Part shown: one piece after another, positions 38,852 to 49,596 of the stretch
Layout of the letters: the number at the start of each line of letters is the position of its first letter
Numbering within the stretch: the first letter of the stretch is position 1
Source: Gracilaria gracilis
Taxonomy: Eukaryota > Rhodophyta > Florideophyceae > Gracilariales > Gracilariaceae
Assembly (NCBI GenBank): GCA_030374805.1
Contig: JARGSG010000225.1
Span: 992,001 to 1,056,000, forward strand
DNA length: 64,000 nucleotides
Reading direction: 5' to 3'
The notes under the pieces: generated by a model
Databases searched by the model: none
What the model was told of the DNA's origin: nothing
What the model saw: the letters and a program-made list of their open reading frames with translations, nothing else
Position numbers and translations under genes: made by a program

Positions 38852-40560
38852 TCAATTGCGAACCGTGTACCCAACGCTCACAGCCCCATTCTGTTCACGT
38901 ATACGGCGACTAGCACGTTCAAATGCCTTGCGACGGCGCTCTTGGCGACGTACATGACGAGTGGCGCGAAGGTGTCCAAGAAGACTGTCGCGCCTCGGCG
39001 CAAGCGCAATCAAACGGCGAACTTCCGCGGCAGTCTCTGCCACCCGAAGGTTGCTGCCACGGCGCTCGAGCGCCTCCAATACCGCATTTGATGTGAGATG
39101 AAGGCCACGCGAGGTGTCAACACGAACAGTTCCGCTTCTAGTCACGCGACTTGGCTCAATTAGAGAACGAGCCGAAAGACAAAACTCTTTCAGAAGTTCT
39201 TCTAACGACAGCCCTGAACTGTTTTCGTCGTAGTGAAGGTCCCAAACCTTCTGAAGAAAAACCACAGAAGGACCGTTGCAGTCGGGAACCCAGACTCCGG
39301 TACGTGCAAACCCACTACGCATGTTCTTGACAGTAATTGATTCTGACATTGCATTCGTAATACATTCCGCTACATCAAATGCGTCAATCACTGACTTGTA
39401 ACGACTGACGTGATTAATTTCCTTCTGAAGGTGAGACTTATAGGAGGCAAATACGGAGACATCTAGTGGCTGCAGAACATGGCTGGTATGGGCAGGCATC
39501 GGAATCACAACAATTCCATTGTTTTTGAAGAGATTCAAAGTTTTAAACTGCAGATGGCAGGCGTACCCATCCAAAACCAACAACAGTTTCTTGCCGTTCT
39601 CGCGAAGACATTCAGTCTCTTTGACAAATTCGTTGGCCCAAGAGAAAAAGATGGCACTTTCTACGCCAGGAACTTCGCTCTGGTACAGATAACAGGGTAG
39701 CAAGAAGCTGTGTAGAGTCTGAATCCCACCTCCAACAAACCGATAATGAGCCTGTTTTCCCCAAAACACAACAAACGTTTTGTACGCCATGCCATCCGCT
39801 GAAACAACAGGCATTATAGTTACACGGTAACTCTGCCCACGCACGCGAACACTGCGCTGGATTAAAACGGAACCACTTGACACAATGCCTCTCCGAATGC
39901 TGCGACCCAGCATTCTTCCAAGAGAAGAGCCAGATTCATCGACGTTGAAGATGTACTTCGTCTCCGTGATATTGTACTTCACCGTGGCCGTCTTCACTAT
40001 AGCAATATATTTGGCTACGTTTCAGCAGTACCCGCTTCAATTCGCTCCATTTCCATCATGCGGACTGGCAAGCAACTCAAAGTTTGTCGCCCAATAAAAG
40101 TTTCAAGCCACTGCATAGACGGACGTCCTTCACGGAAGCGAATGGAGGCTTGACGGGAGGCAGGAAGAGATATAACAAAGTGCTGAACCAAATCCAAGAG
40201 GCCATGCTTCGAAAGCGGGGTGTTATTTGACACAAAGTATTCTATAGGCCTCACAAGAAGCTTCTCTTCATTATCAGTCAACGTTGGAGGGCGATCACGC
40301 GTTCTCATCGGAATGATCATATCTGTATATTCAAGGGGATCGTCTTGGATATGGTGACGGAGCCAGGTTAGATTCCAACGACGGAGACGTTGGGAGGAGA
40401 TGTTGTACTTCATCTCGAGTTCTTCGTACGAATTCTGGTTCTTGAATCTGTCGAAAAGAGCACGCTGAATTGTGTCGTGAAAAGTGCTGGTGCTGTCGAC
40501 GTTCATTCTGAAAAGCTTATTGATGAAAAAGGAGACTCGGTTGGGAGAGGTTTGAGGCAC
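38852..40560 (-). pseudogene. pogo-like (Tc1/mariner superfamily) transposase with one frameshift
   Basis: The N-terminal part (40560 to about 40015) holds a psq/CENP-B type helix-turn-helix region (SYEELEMKYNISSQRLRRWN, then FREGRPSMQWLETFIGRQ). The C-terminal part (39997-38852) is a DDE nuclease: first Asp in YIFNVDESG, second in LLVLDGYACHLQF, followed by VVIPMPAHTSHVLQPLDVSVF, the signature of pogo and Jerky-type transposases. The N part reads MEMERIEAGTAE and the catalytic part NVAKYIAIVKTATVKYN; they are in frames one base apart near 40013-40018, so a single-base change separates them. Otherwise intact, total about 568 residues. Terminal inverted repeats were not located. Tail contains a basic stretch (RRQERRRKAFERASRRIRE). 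A plain DNA transposon relic, probably recent. Confidence 0.8.
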
Positions 40561-41510
40561 TGATGGCTGGTGGTGCTTCGCGACGCGATGTTCTATCGGT
40601 GGGCTACTTTTATACTGTTCCGATGCTACGGTGTGTTCACAGTCTTTGAGGGAACACGATGGGCTTCTTTATCTTCCGTAATCGCCCGGATCTACTATTC
40701 AAGTATTGCCTGTATCATTGTACCTAGTTTGAATGGGTATTCTTGTAAAGACATTGTGTTTGTGCACGGATTTTCTAGAGTCCTCTACAAGATGATTAAG
40801 GGCTTTATTGGAGAGTGAGTTTCTTTATTCTGTTAGATGATGTTTGAGCATGGTGGCTGGAGTAGGTTCAGTTTGTTGGAAATCTGCGTATTGAGCGCAT
40901 TAAATATAGGACGATGACTACGTTCTACGTGAGCATTGCATTGCACTTTTGCAAACACGAAAGACGGGATGTCAATAGAAGAGGCGCAGGGCGACATGCT
41001 TGGATGAAGATGGTATCCAAAATCATGACAGCGGGTCTTCAATTGCTTGGAGATGATCTGGCAAACGTAATGATGTTGACATTATCTGTTACGGTTCGAA
41101 ATCACACTGGGGTTTGCTTTCCCTTTATTTGGCGCCAAAACTCTTGAACATGGATTGTGAGACATCCTGTGCGGTAACTCTAGTTCTATTCACCTGTATA
41201 ATTTTTGGTTTCGTTCATTGTGTACAACGAAAAACGCTCTACCATATTTATAACCTTTGTTTAGTTCATATGAGAGAATCGCGCTCAAGACGAGTTTTGC
41301 GGGAGGACTCTGGCTCAGAATGCGTCACTTTTGTCAAGAATAGGCCTGACGAGGTCGCTTTTGAAACTACAAATTATGTTTTTTTCGGACACAATATATG
41401 GTGAACGGTTACGCACAGTAGCGATCTCAGCGTCGCGTATAAGTGCAAAACCCAAAACGTCTGTAACAAGTTGAGCACAGTTCTGTCGTCACAGACGTCC
41501 CAGGAGCACT
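40561..41510. other. Intergenic between pogo-like and Harbinger elements
   Basis: No gene supported; short frames only. It should contain the right end of the pogo-like element and the left end of the Harbinger element, but neither terminal repeat was identified. Confidence 0.5.
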
Positions 41511-42830
41511 ATGAATTCCGACACATCCTCTTCTTCGAGCGACGAAAACCATATCCAACAATTAATTCTGTTCCTACTAACATTGATCAACCATTCACAC
41601 CATAATTTGCCTAAACAAGATTACGGATCAAGGCCAGGTCGTAGGCCAAATCGTCGCATTGGTCGCCAAAAGGGAGCATTACAAATAGACGAAGACTACT
41701 TTTGTCGTAACACGTTTCTCCAATCACCATTGTTCTCCGTTCAGGAATTTGAGCGTCGATTCAGTATAACCAGACCAATATACGAAAAAAATCGTAACGT
41801 ATTGTGCCAATCAAGTTCATTTTTTTCTCAACGTCCTGACGCCAGTGGCTGTATGGGAGCAAGCGTGGATCAAAAAATGGCTACGGCGTTACTTCAATTA
41901 AGTTCCGGTGTCGCGGCCGATCATGTAGTTTCCCATATTCGTCTACACTAGTCTACTGTGTTGCAATGCATGAAAGAGTTTTGTAAAGAGGTTGTTAACG
42001 GTTTTGCAAAGGAGTATTTACGTCGTCCTACCGTCGATGATTTGCGTACGATTCAAAGCGATTATGCTCGACACGGATTCCCTGGCTGTATAGGTGCCGT
42101 CGACTGTTCTGGCTGGGAGTGGAGCAATTGCCCTGTGGCCTGGCACGGACAATATATTGGTAAGGAAGGAAAGCCAATGTTGAGGATAGAAGTTGTCTGT
42201 GACGATAAGCTACGAATTTGGCACTTCATGTTTGGAAGTCCGGGAGCCAAGAATGAAATTTCTATAATGGCTCAAAGTTCTCTGTTCAATGATGTACGTA
42301 AAGGAAAGTGGCCTCCGGTTCGGCCCGAAGCTAATATTGCAGTCCACATTATTGATTGGTTCTACTATCTGGCCGACGGTATATACCCCCGTTATCGTTT
42401 CATTGCAAAACCGCATCCAGCTCCAAAGACGAAAATGCACCGCTTGTACACATCTGCACACAGTGCGGCACGCAAATCGGTCGAACGTGTCTTCGCTGCA
42501 TTGTATGGTCAGTTCAAGATACTTGATCGCCGTGCGCGCCTCAGTAGATTACATGATTTGAATTATATTTGTTTTTGTTGCTGTATACTACATAATATGG
42601 TTGCAGAAGAAAGGGGGTATTCAGGAACTGCCAATTTTAGACTAGGGGAATTGGAGGTTCAAGCAAATGATACTTTATACAACACAGTCGCGCACCCGAG
42701 CTGTACGTATGACCAGGCAGCTTTGTGGCGTACTTTGCTAGACCCGGCTGAGAGTTTAGAAGCACACCTTCGCCTTCAGAATGCCTTGATCCAAAACATG
42801 TGGAATAGCTATAAAAACTGTCACGATTAG
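41511..42830 (+). pseudogene. Harbinger-type DDE transposase with one in-frame stop
   Basis: A 440-codon frame. The N-terminal part contains ALQIDEDYFCRNTFL and EFERRFSITRPIYEKN. Nuclease landmarks follow: HGFPGCIGAVDCSGWEW (first Asp), FGSPGAKNEISIM, the second Asp in YYLADGIYPRY and the Glu in KSVERVFAALYGQFKIL, then CCCILHNMVAEE. This is the plant-transposase (PIF/Harbinger) family, which cuts and pastes into three-base targets. One TAG (41949-41951) interrupts the frame just after ADHVVSHIRLH; sequence on both sides is in the same frame and continues the family pattern. Otherwise undamaged, so recently active or maintained. Confidence 0.85.
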
Positions 42831-42888
42831 TAGAACAAAAGCTTTTGTCTCGATCTCAGGTCTATCGGTTCTTTTCGTCCCTCTGGAT

Positions 42889-43938
42889 TTACTGTTCCAC
42901 GTTCGCTGATGTGGACAGTTCTAGCAAGGCTATAACCGTAGATGCAGGCCCCATTTCAGCTCCTGATTCTGCCGCAAAATTCTTTGCGTGATTGGTCTCT
43001 TCACGGCGAGGTTTCTTTGGAGCTTTAGGGTCCTCACGATTTTCTTCTCCAAATCTTTTCAATAAACGCTGATTCAATAGCGTTTGAATCTGACACTCTT
43101 CCTCTGCAGTTGCCGAAGATTCAGACCCTAAGAACATCATTGCCATTTCCCACTCCATCTTCTCGCGCTGTAGACTCATTTTCTCTATGGCGAGCTTACT
43201 TTTCTCCTGCACAGAGGTGGACAATATGCATTCAATTCGCCTTATGGACTGTCCAAGATCGTTCGACTCCGCTTTCTTTTGTTTCAACCTCTTTGCCGCT
43301 TTTGAGCCCATCGGCCTCGTTGCCTTCTTATCATTCTTACTATCCGCCTCTGCAATGCCACAGGCCTGCAGCCGTGTCGTGTTGTTGTTGAGAAAATCAA
43401 ATGCGTCTCCGAACTTGAATGGTTTGGCCACATGATAACCTGGATTACGAACGAAGTCATAAAGATGTGACACTGCACTGCTCCCGTTGCTGTACAGCAT
43501 GCCGGCGCATCTCAGTAGAGAATCTTTATCTGAGTTACCAGTAAGCTTTAGGGCAATAAATCTGTCGTAGCATGCCTTGAACTTCGTGCATTCTGCACGA
43601 ATTTTGTCCCAGTACTTTCTGCATCCATCAGACGAGCGTCCATCCCAACGCCTGGAATCCAGTTCGCACCTGGTTTTAAGTAGAGAGCACGCATTCTGCG
43701 AACGTGTATTATCCCTTATAAACACAGCTCTTATCTTTCTACCGTGTTCCGCGGCAGACATGCTTGATCCAACGGCAGGATCAGTGGAAGCTGCTGCTGC
43801 GGAACGCACAAGCGCTCTTGTCTTTTCTTCGTTCCAGGACAAATTCTTTCCCTTGCTCACCGGACTCATCAACACTGGTTCAACCGCGTTGGCCTTCTTG
43901 TGCTTCTTGCTCATTGATGCTGTTAGCTTATTTTTCAC
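42889..43938 (-). CDS. Harbinger accessory protein (Myb/SANT-like, NAM-associated type)
   Basis: 349 residues, intact. The N-terminal half has a trihelix/Myb-like DNA-binding region (LSWNEEKTRALVRSAA, RTRCELDSRRW-like LLKTRCELDSRRWDGRSS). The middle shows RPMGSKAAKRLKQKK, the conserved block of the proteins that accompany plant Harbinger transposases. A coiled-coil helix (KSKLAIEKMSLQREKMEWEM) follows. The family helps import the transposase into the nucleus and bind the ends. Gene order is convergent with the transposase. Start chosen at the first ATG, MKNKLTASMSKKHKKAN, giving a basic N terminus. Confidence 0.75.
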   Translation of the reverse strand: MKNKLTASMSKKHKKANAVEPVLMSPVSKGKNLSWNEEKTRALVRSAAAASTDPAVGSSMSAAEHGRKIRAVFIRDNTRSQNACSLLKTRCELDSRRWDGRSSDGCRKYWDKIRAECTKFKACYDRFIALKLTGNSDKDSLLRCAGMLYSNGSSAVSHLYDFVRNPGYHVAKPFKFGDAFDFLNNNTTRLQACGIAEADSKNDKKATRPMGSKAAKRLKQKKAESNDLGQSIRRIECILSTSVQEKSKLAIEKMSLQREKMEWEMAMMFLGSESSATAEEECQIQTLLNQRLLKRFGEENREDPKAPKKPRREETNHAKNFAAESGAEMGPASTVIALLELSTSANVEQ

Positions 43939-44925
43939 ACCGGCAAGAATCCCTCCAAATGCTTATAGTCTGGTGTGTGTCCTGCCCGAAGAGCTCAATT
44001 ACCAAGAAAGCCTGATGAGCACGCTTTATTGAAAAGCTACACAGATGTAGCAGTGCAATGCTCTAGCAGACGTCGTTTTAATACAGCACAGATAGGTCCA
44101 CAAATGATGTCTTAGTGTGGGGCTACTATATTGCCCAAATGATACAAATTGTTTGCTTGAGTTCCTCAGCGTAAACCCCAGCGGTGATTTGTCGCGGAGT
44201 ATGACCAAAAGCAATGAAAGCACAATCAAGCGGATATTGCGTCTAGTATACGTCGTAGAGAAAGCAGGAACAGCCGGCCATGGTTCGAGACAATTCTGAT
44301 TTCAAAAGCAGTTACTATACGCTTGAAACGCCCTGCTAGACCAGTCGTGTTGATCGAAGCACTTGATTTGCTCCAATACTCCCGCCAAAAATTCACGAGG
44401 GAAGCATACTCAGTGATCCAACTGCAAACTCTAGAATTGCGGGGCCATAGAGCGCCAAAGAGCGCGTGAGGGGGACGGCAAAGTTGGTACAAAGGGCAAC
44501 AGAAGCCGGCTCTTTTTTGTAAGGACGATCATGCTGATGATCTCGACCAAGCGAGGCGCTCCTGGCTGGGGGCCAGCCAGCGCAAAAATATCAGAGTTGG
44601 GGCCACACCAAAATTTTTAGGCCGAATTTTGGAGTTTACGCAAACTGTTGGGGTAATCTGTGGCCCAAAAGCGGGCGCAAATCACAGACGTTAGGCTTTG
44701 CGCAAGCCGTTGGGAATGCTCTTAAGAGATAAAACTGCGTGGCGTTCCACCCAGCTCACTCTCAAATTAGAAACAAAGACAGCGGCTCACATTCTGACAA
44801 AACCGAACGCACCCCCTAGCTCTCCGTGGGCACGATTATAAACCTGCACAATCAAACAGTAACTGAGGTCTACGTTATTGCCACTTCCGTCAAATACTGC
44901 GAAACATACATACCCTTTTTCAACA
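43939..44925. other. Intergenic with MITE-like structured segment
   Basis: No gene supported. Around 44560-44730 lie inverted-repeat motifs: TGGCTGGGGGCCAGCCA is a near-perfect hairpin, and TTGGGGCCACA pairs with TGTGGCCCAA about 60 bases on. The sequence TTGGGAATGCTCTTAAG near 44710 resembles PIF/Harbinger ends. It may be the right end of the Harbinger element or a separate small MITE. Confidence 0.4.
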
Positions 44926-47668
44926 ATGGGCAAAAAAAGCGCTCCAAAACCCTTTACTTATTCGGAAGCCTGTAATCTTCTCGAGAACTTCAAGCTACCG
45001 CTCCCACATGAAGCGCTCAACGTTATGTTTACCAAAGAATGTCGCGATGGAACTCCGAGTGTCCATCATTCATCATCATCTCCTCAACAACCTGACGCCA
45101 TCCTTGAGACCCACCAAAATGCAAGTAACGCAGGTGCATCCTCGTTTCCTGGGGCTAGGTCAATCAGTTCCCGAGACGAATCTTTTGAGTTTTCGCGGAG
45201 AAAGCGCCACAGATTTGACAGCTTGGACAGGTTTTTCGAAGAAGTAACGGAAGAGGAAGGTAAAGTGCTCATACGAAAGTCAGAACGCAAAACGATGCGT
45301 TGCCAGACAGTTCTAAATACCACACAGATCAAAGAAAAGCGTTTCCACGCTATTGTCTGCCACGAAATACCCTACTCCGAAAGATACGAACTCTGGATGG
45401 CTTGTAAGGACAAAAAAAGCCTCCACTGTTCATGAACCATACCCCAAATATGAGACCTTCTGACGCTCGTAAGTTCGTCATCGAGGCCACTTTGAGAATG
45501 ATCGACATCGCGAAACTGGACCTCATCAATCCAAGCGCATGGAGATCAGATCCAGTGTATTCACAGTTTACTGCGAGGAAGGAGGAAACTAGAGACGATT
45601 GACCTGCCAATCAATGTGTTCTTGTAGAGCAAGAGATGTCGGAGCTTTTGTTGGCACGATTGGTTGTGGAAGAAAATCTCCCGTTCTCTATCCTCAATAA
45701 AGAGAGAGGTCGAGATAAGCCATTCGCGGAATATGTGCAGTTCATTCGTAGAGGAATATCAGTGCCCTCAGGGTATCAAATGAGGACGTTGATTGAGAAG
45801 AACTACTCTATTCTGATGGATAGGTTCAAGAATGAGCTTACTAACATTCTACACAAAGGGTATGGTACTCTCATGTTTGATTCGTCAAAGGAAGTGAATG
45901 GCGCTCCAATGACGAATATGTTGGTTCGCGTTATGGATTCATCCCGGGCTAATGTACGGACCTTTTTTCTTACTACGATCTACACAAGGTCCTCGAGATG
46001 TGATGCCAGCCACTATGCTGAAATGGCTGTGTAAACGATGCGCAAATGGGCCAAGGTAGACAACTACGCCGCAATCGTGACAGACAACACTGGAAGTGTG
46101 AATAACGCCTGTGAGAATCTTATGAGACGATTCCCTAGGTTGGCGGCCTCGCAAAAACAAGCACATGTTGCTGACCACCTAATGGCCGATATCGGTGAGA
46201 TCTCTTGGATTCGAGAGGTGCTAGGGACTGTTTCGGATTTGGTTGTCTTTTACAGAAGGTATATAAGTCTGAAAGAAGGTTTATTGATGATGATGAAACT
46301 GTATAATTCAAACGTGCGCATGGATCGTAGCGCCGCTCGTAGGACAGGTAATCTAGCCACTACTGTCTCCAACGACCCTTCGCGTAGCACATCAGATCGA
46401 GTGCCCGACAGCTCCGCTATTTTGCAATCGATTCCGAACCCGAGCTTTGCAACGACTCATGTAGATACTGACCGTGAGCACGATATGTAGGACGACGATT
46501 CAGAACTACAGCTGATAAGCTTACCCCTGTGGGGCTACCCACAGTTACAAAACCTCGTCGACGACTGCGTCGAGGACGAAGAAATCGTGTGTGAAGAAGA
46601 TGATGGTCCCATTCAATCTGGACCCGGAGGGCCCGAGTACTGTGTGTCGGGTTTTGTTCCTGCAATAAGTTCAATATCTAGAGCAATGAAACCAGTTTCT
46701 TATGTAAGGTTCGCGTCAGCCGAGAAGCTGCTTTCGGAGTACAGAAGTGTCTGACATTTGCTCAAAGAGCTTGTGACAGCAGATGATTTCGATGATTTAT
46801 TTTCCGCCCAAAGTGTTCGCGATAAGCTGGCAAGAAGAAAGAGCTTCGTTGATCCTATCCTGAACGATGAGCTCTTTCGTAGAGTGGAACAAGCTCATGG
46901 AATCCTCAAAGTTTGTAGAACGTATTTACGCGTCTTCGACGCCGAAACTTCTCTATGCTCGGAAGTTTTTGAGGCCACTCGCATCTTGGAGAACTCATTA
47001 CGACAACTACCGCTTGAGAACTACCCATCTCCCCGACAATCAAACTGCGAGCATCTGCTAAAAGTTTTCAGAAATCGGAAGGAGGGTACTCTACCCGGCA
47101 TGAAACGAGTTAAGATAACACTCTTGTCTGACCCGCATTATGCTTCCGCTCTCCCTGACCCCTTCCGGACACCTCTCGAGAACATCGTAGAGCACATGCG
47201 GCATTTTAGAGCCCATTTGAAGGACTACTTAGATAGTGAAGGTGTTGACACCGCTGGAAGGTCGAACGTGGCATTCATGAACGAGATTGTCGCCCAATAT
47301 CAAGAGGTGCATTCCCTATGGATACAACAAGGAATTATTAGAGGTGAAGGGGATAGTGGCTCTGGAATGACAGAGCTTCAAAGGCAGCGCGGCTTTCGTA
47401 GACCGGTCAGCGTCTGGCTTGACAGAAGTATTTTACTGCCAAACGATCGTTTCGCGAAACGAGCTTTGGAAGAACTCGTGCAATTTGCGTGACGTACGTT
47501 AACAATTAGCCCCACAGCCACCGCAACAGAACGAACTTTTAGCTTCTCTGACCGCATTCACAGCTACCAGAGGTCATCACTCTCCCGAGACATGATACTA
47601 CCATGTCTCGGGAGAGTGATGAACTCGTCTGTGTTCTCGGCAATGGAATTTCACATTCAAAACTGCTA
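44926..47668 (+). pseudogene. hAT transposase relic (DUF659 type)
   Basis: Family landmarks are in order: LVVEENLPFSILNKE (about 45654), MFDSSKEVNGAPMTNMLV, the catalytic-domain stretch AAIVTDNTGSVNNACENL (about 46065) with ADHLMADIGEISWIREVL, and the C-terminal dimerisation block ATERTFSFSDRIHSYQRSSL (about 47523-47585). After a frame change near 45419 the whole rest stays in one frame and is interrupted only by stop codons: TGA 45600, TAA 46032, TAG 46488, TGA 46752 and TGA 47490. Terminal repeats and the 8-base target duplication were not found. The N-terminal 170 residues (MGKKSAPKPFTYSEACNLLE) have no clear zinc finger. Inactive. Confidence 0.8.
47574..47622. repeat. Perfect 21-bp inverted repeat, 7-base loop
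   Basis: Left arm 47574-47594 (begins TCATCACTCTCCCGAG), loop ATACTAC, right arm 47602-47622, fully complementary. It lies at the end of the hAT dimerisation region, immediately before the foldback element, and may mark a templated inversion or a transposon end. Confidence 0.9.
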
Positions 47669-47984
47669 GTTTTGGTGACCGATTATCTGGTGACTTTTTC
47701 CAAATTTTTTTGATATTTGGGTTTGATATGAAGAACTACGTATTTGGTGTGCTAGTTTGACATTCAAAATTTGCAGTTCTGGAAATTCCCCAGTTCCATA
47801 ACTAGCATATTTGAAATTCTAAAACTGGCGAATTTCCAGAACTGCAAATTTTGAATGTCATACTAGCACACCAAATACGTATTTTTTCATATCAAACCCA
47901 AATATCAAAAAAAAGGAAAAAGTCACCAGATAATCGGTCACCAAAACTATCATTTTTGAATGTGAAATCCCATTTCCGGCAACA
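47632..47984. mobile_element. 353-bp foldback/MITE element
   Basis: Two arms of about 165 bases are complementary along nearly their whole length. The left arm starts TGTTCTCGGCAATGGAATTT; the right arm ends with its complement (ATTTCCGGCAACA). Inner blocks such as 'gtgaccgattatctggtgac' and 'tgatatttgggtttgatatg' recur inverted. The turn is near 47800. No coding capacity. It overlaps the last codons of the hAT frame, so it either inserted there or is part of that element's 3' end. Confidence 0.85.
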
Positions 47985-48013
47985 TAGACGTAGAGAAGCT
48001 GTTATTTTGCCAA

Positions 48014-48850
48014 TAGAACTCTGGCACCATTCGCTCGTTTGCTGGGAGGACGGCACTAGACCTGAGATGTTTTGCTGAAGAGCAAACCGATACCATCCAG
48101 GAGCTTCGGCAAATTCGGAAAGCAATTCCGATGTCTATTAATCGCGATGGACGTGTTCCACGTGGCGTTGATGCCAATAGTACATTGCCACATCAGGCCG
48201 CCGCTCGTGTGCTCCATCATGGCATACCTCCTTCTTTGTATCAAAATTGTGCCAAACACTCAACCACGTGATCGACATTGAGTACTGTCGGTAGGAGAGG
48301 ACAGGATAGGGGTCGAGGGAGTACTGGAAGTCGGTCTAGGTGACCTCCGCTGTCAGCATCTCGTAGCATTCAGGACATACGCCGTCGCGTGGAATATCCT
48401 GAAGCTCCTGGTGTTTCATCGGTTCAACTCCGTGCGAATCATGTTTGGTTAGTGGCGCCAATCAATTGGACTGAGCTGCAGCTTTCTACTCCACGATATC
48501 CAAGGGGAAGACCTCGAGTATCTCCAAGTGCTTCACGGAGAGATATTTTTCTTCGTAATGTAGGATCTACTGCTCCGCGGTCTAGTGCAAGGGCCCAAGA
48601 TGGAGCTCCACCATCTGACCTCAGTCTTGAACAAACGAGAACAGAAGGGTTCCCAGCGGCTTTGCCAGAGGCTATGAGACTTTTCGTTTCATCTACTCTT
48701 ACCTTGGCTGAATTATCAGGGAGGAGAATGCTCTACACTGGAGGAGGAGCGGCTTTGAGGGATCGTCCCTCTGAAAACGCCGTGGGAGCGCCTCTAAACG
48801 ATAAGGATAGCAATGACCTGGAGTCAAGAGGAAAGGAGGACGGAGACTGA
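48014..48850 (+). pseudogene. Unidentified coding remnant, one frame with two stops
   Basis: One reading frame of about 278 codons is coding-like throughout (TIQELRQIRKAIPMSINRDG, then ANHVWLVAPINWTELQL, ALPEAMRLFVSSTLTLAELS) and is broken only by two TGA codons between about 48265 and 48345. There is no recognisable domain. The middle is Arg/Gly/Ser-rich, the end acidic (SRGKEDGD). The second half alone (48389-48850) is an open frame of 153 residues. It lies just after the hAT relic and foldback and may be a second gene of that transposon or a decayed host gene. Confidence 0.4.
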
Positions 48851-49596
48851 ATTGGATCGCCAAAGTGAAGCGGCGATGAGGCGTGGACGATAGGGGCGCA
48901 ATGGTGAGGCCGTTAGGCCGCGTAGCTGAAGTGAGATCACTACCCAAGCTAGAGGAGCCCTTCTGCTAACCTTCAACTCAATTACTTAGTTTCCTTTTGT
49001 ACGCAAGCTCCATGTACGCTAGTACTGGCAACATCCAAATCTTGGAAGCATTATCTCTATTCGAAGGTCGATGTCTTACAAAATGCCTTATGACTTACTA
49101 GAGGATGACATATCTATGATGAGACCGCGGCGCAAGAATTGTACACTAACAGTACAATAAACTGAATGGCTGCTCTGTACATCAGAACGTTTCAGTTTGC
49201 TCGTAGCGTTCTCCCCGTGTCATCCAGCAAAACTGTAGTGGATATGAAAACGGAGTTACCCACTCGCAGAGAGCTCAACGTTTCCACCTCGACGGTTGTG
49301 AACTTAGCTCTAGACCGACGAGAGAGCCCTGGTAACACCTGAGGACTGACAGGCAGTGTGGCATGTCCGAAGGCGTGAAGCGCTTCTGACATCTGACTGC
49401 CAGCCACCACCTTGCGCGGATCAAAGGTTGTTTATTCCACGTAGTATGGACTCACCTGCCTCTAAGCATGGATGGGGATAGTGCTGGCATTGAGCCGACG
49501 TTTTCCCGCGCAATACTTCCACATAACAAACGCGCAGACATATACGTTGTTAATGTCCAGCAAAACTCCCCGAATCTACCCGCGGCTGCTGTCTGG
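48851..49596. other. Intergenic, nothing recognised
   Basis: Short frames only; no repeats or domains noticed. Confidence 0.45.

Larger units (their letters stand above)
41511..43938. mobile_element. PIF/Harbinger two-gene DNA transposon
   Basis: A DDE transposase gene on the plus strand and a Myb/SANT-like accessory gene on the minus strand, tail to tail with 58 bases between stops. Both proteins are known to be needed for Harbinger transposition. Terminal inverted repeats and 3-base target duplication were not placed; coordinates cover the genes only. Confidence 0.75.

Noticed and set aside
45600-47492. Stop-codon reassignment explaining in-frame stops in the hAT relic
   Set aside because: Host genes in the window use all three stops normally and are not interrupted by TGA, TAA or TAG.
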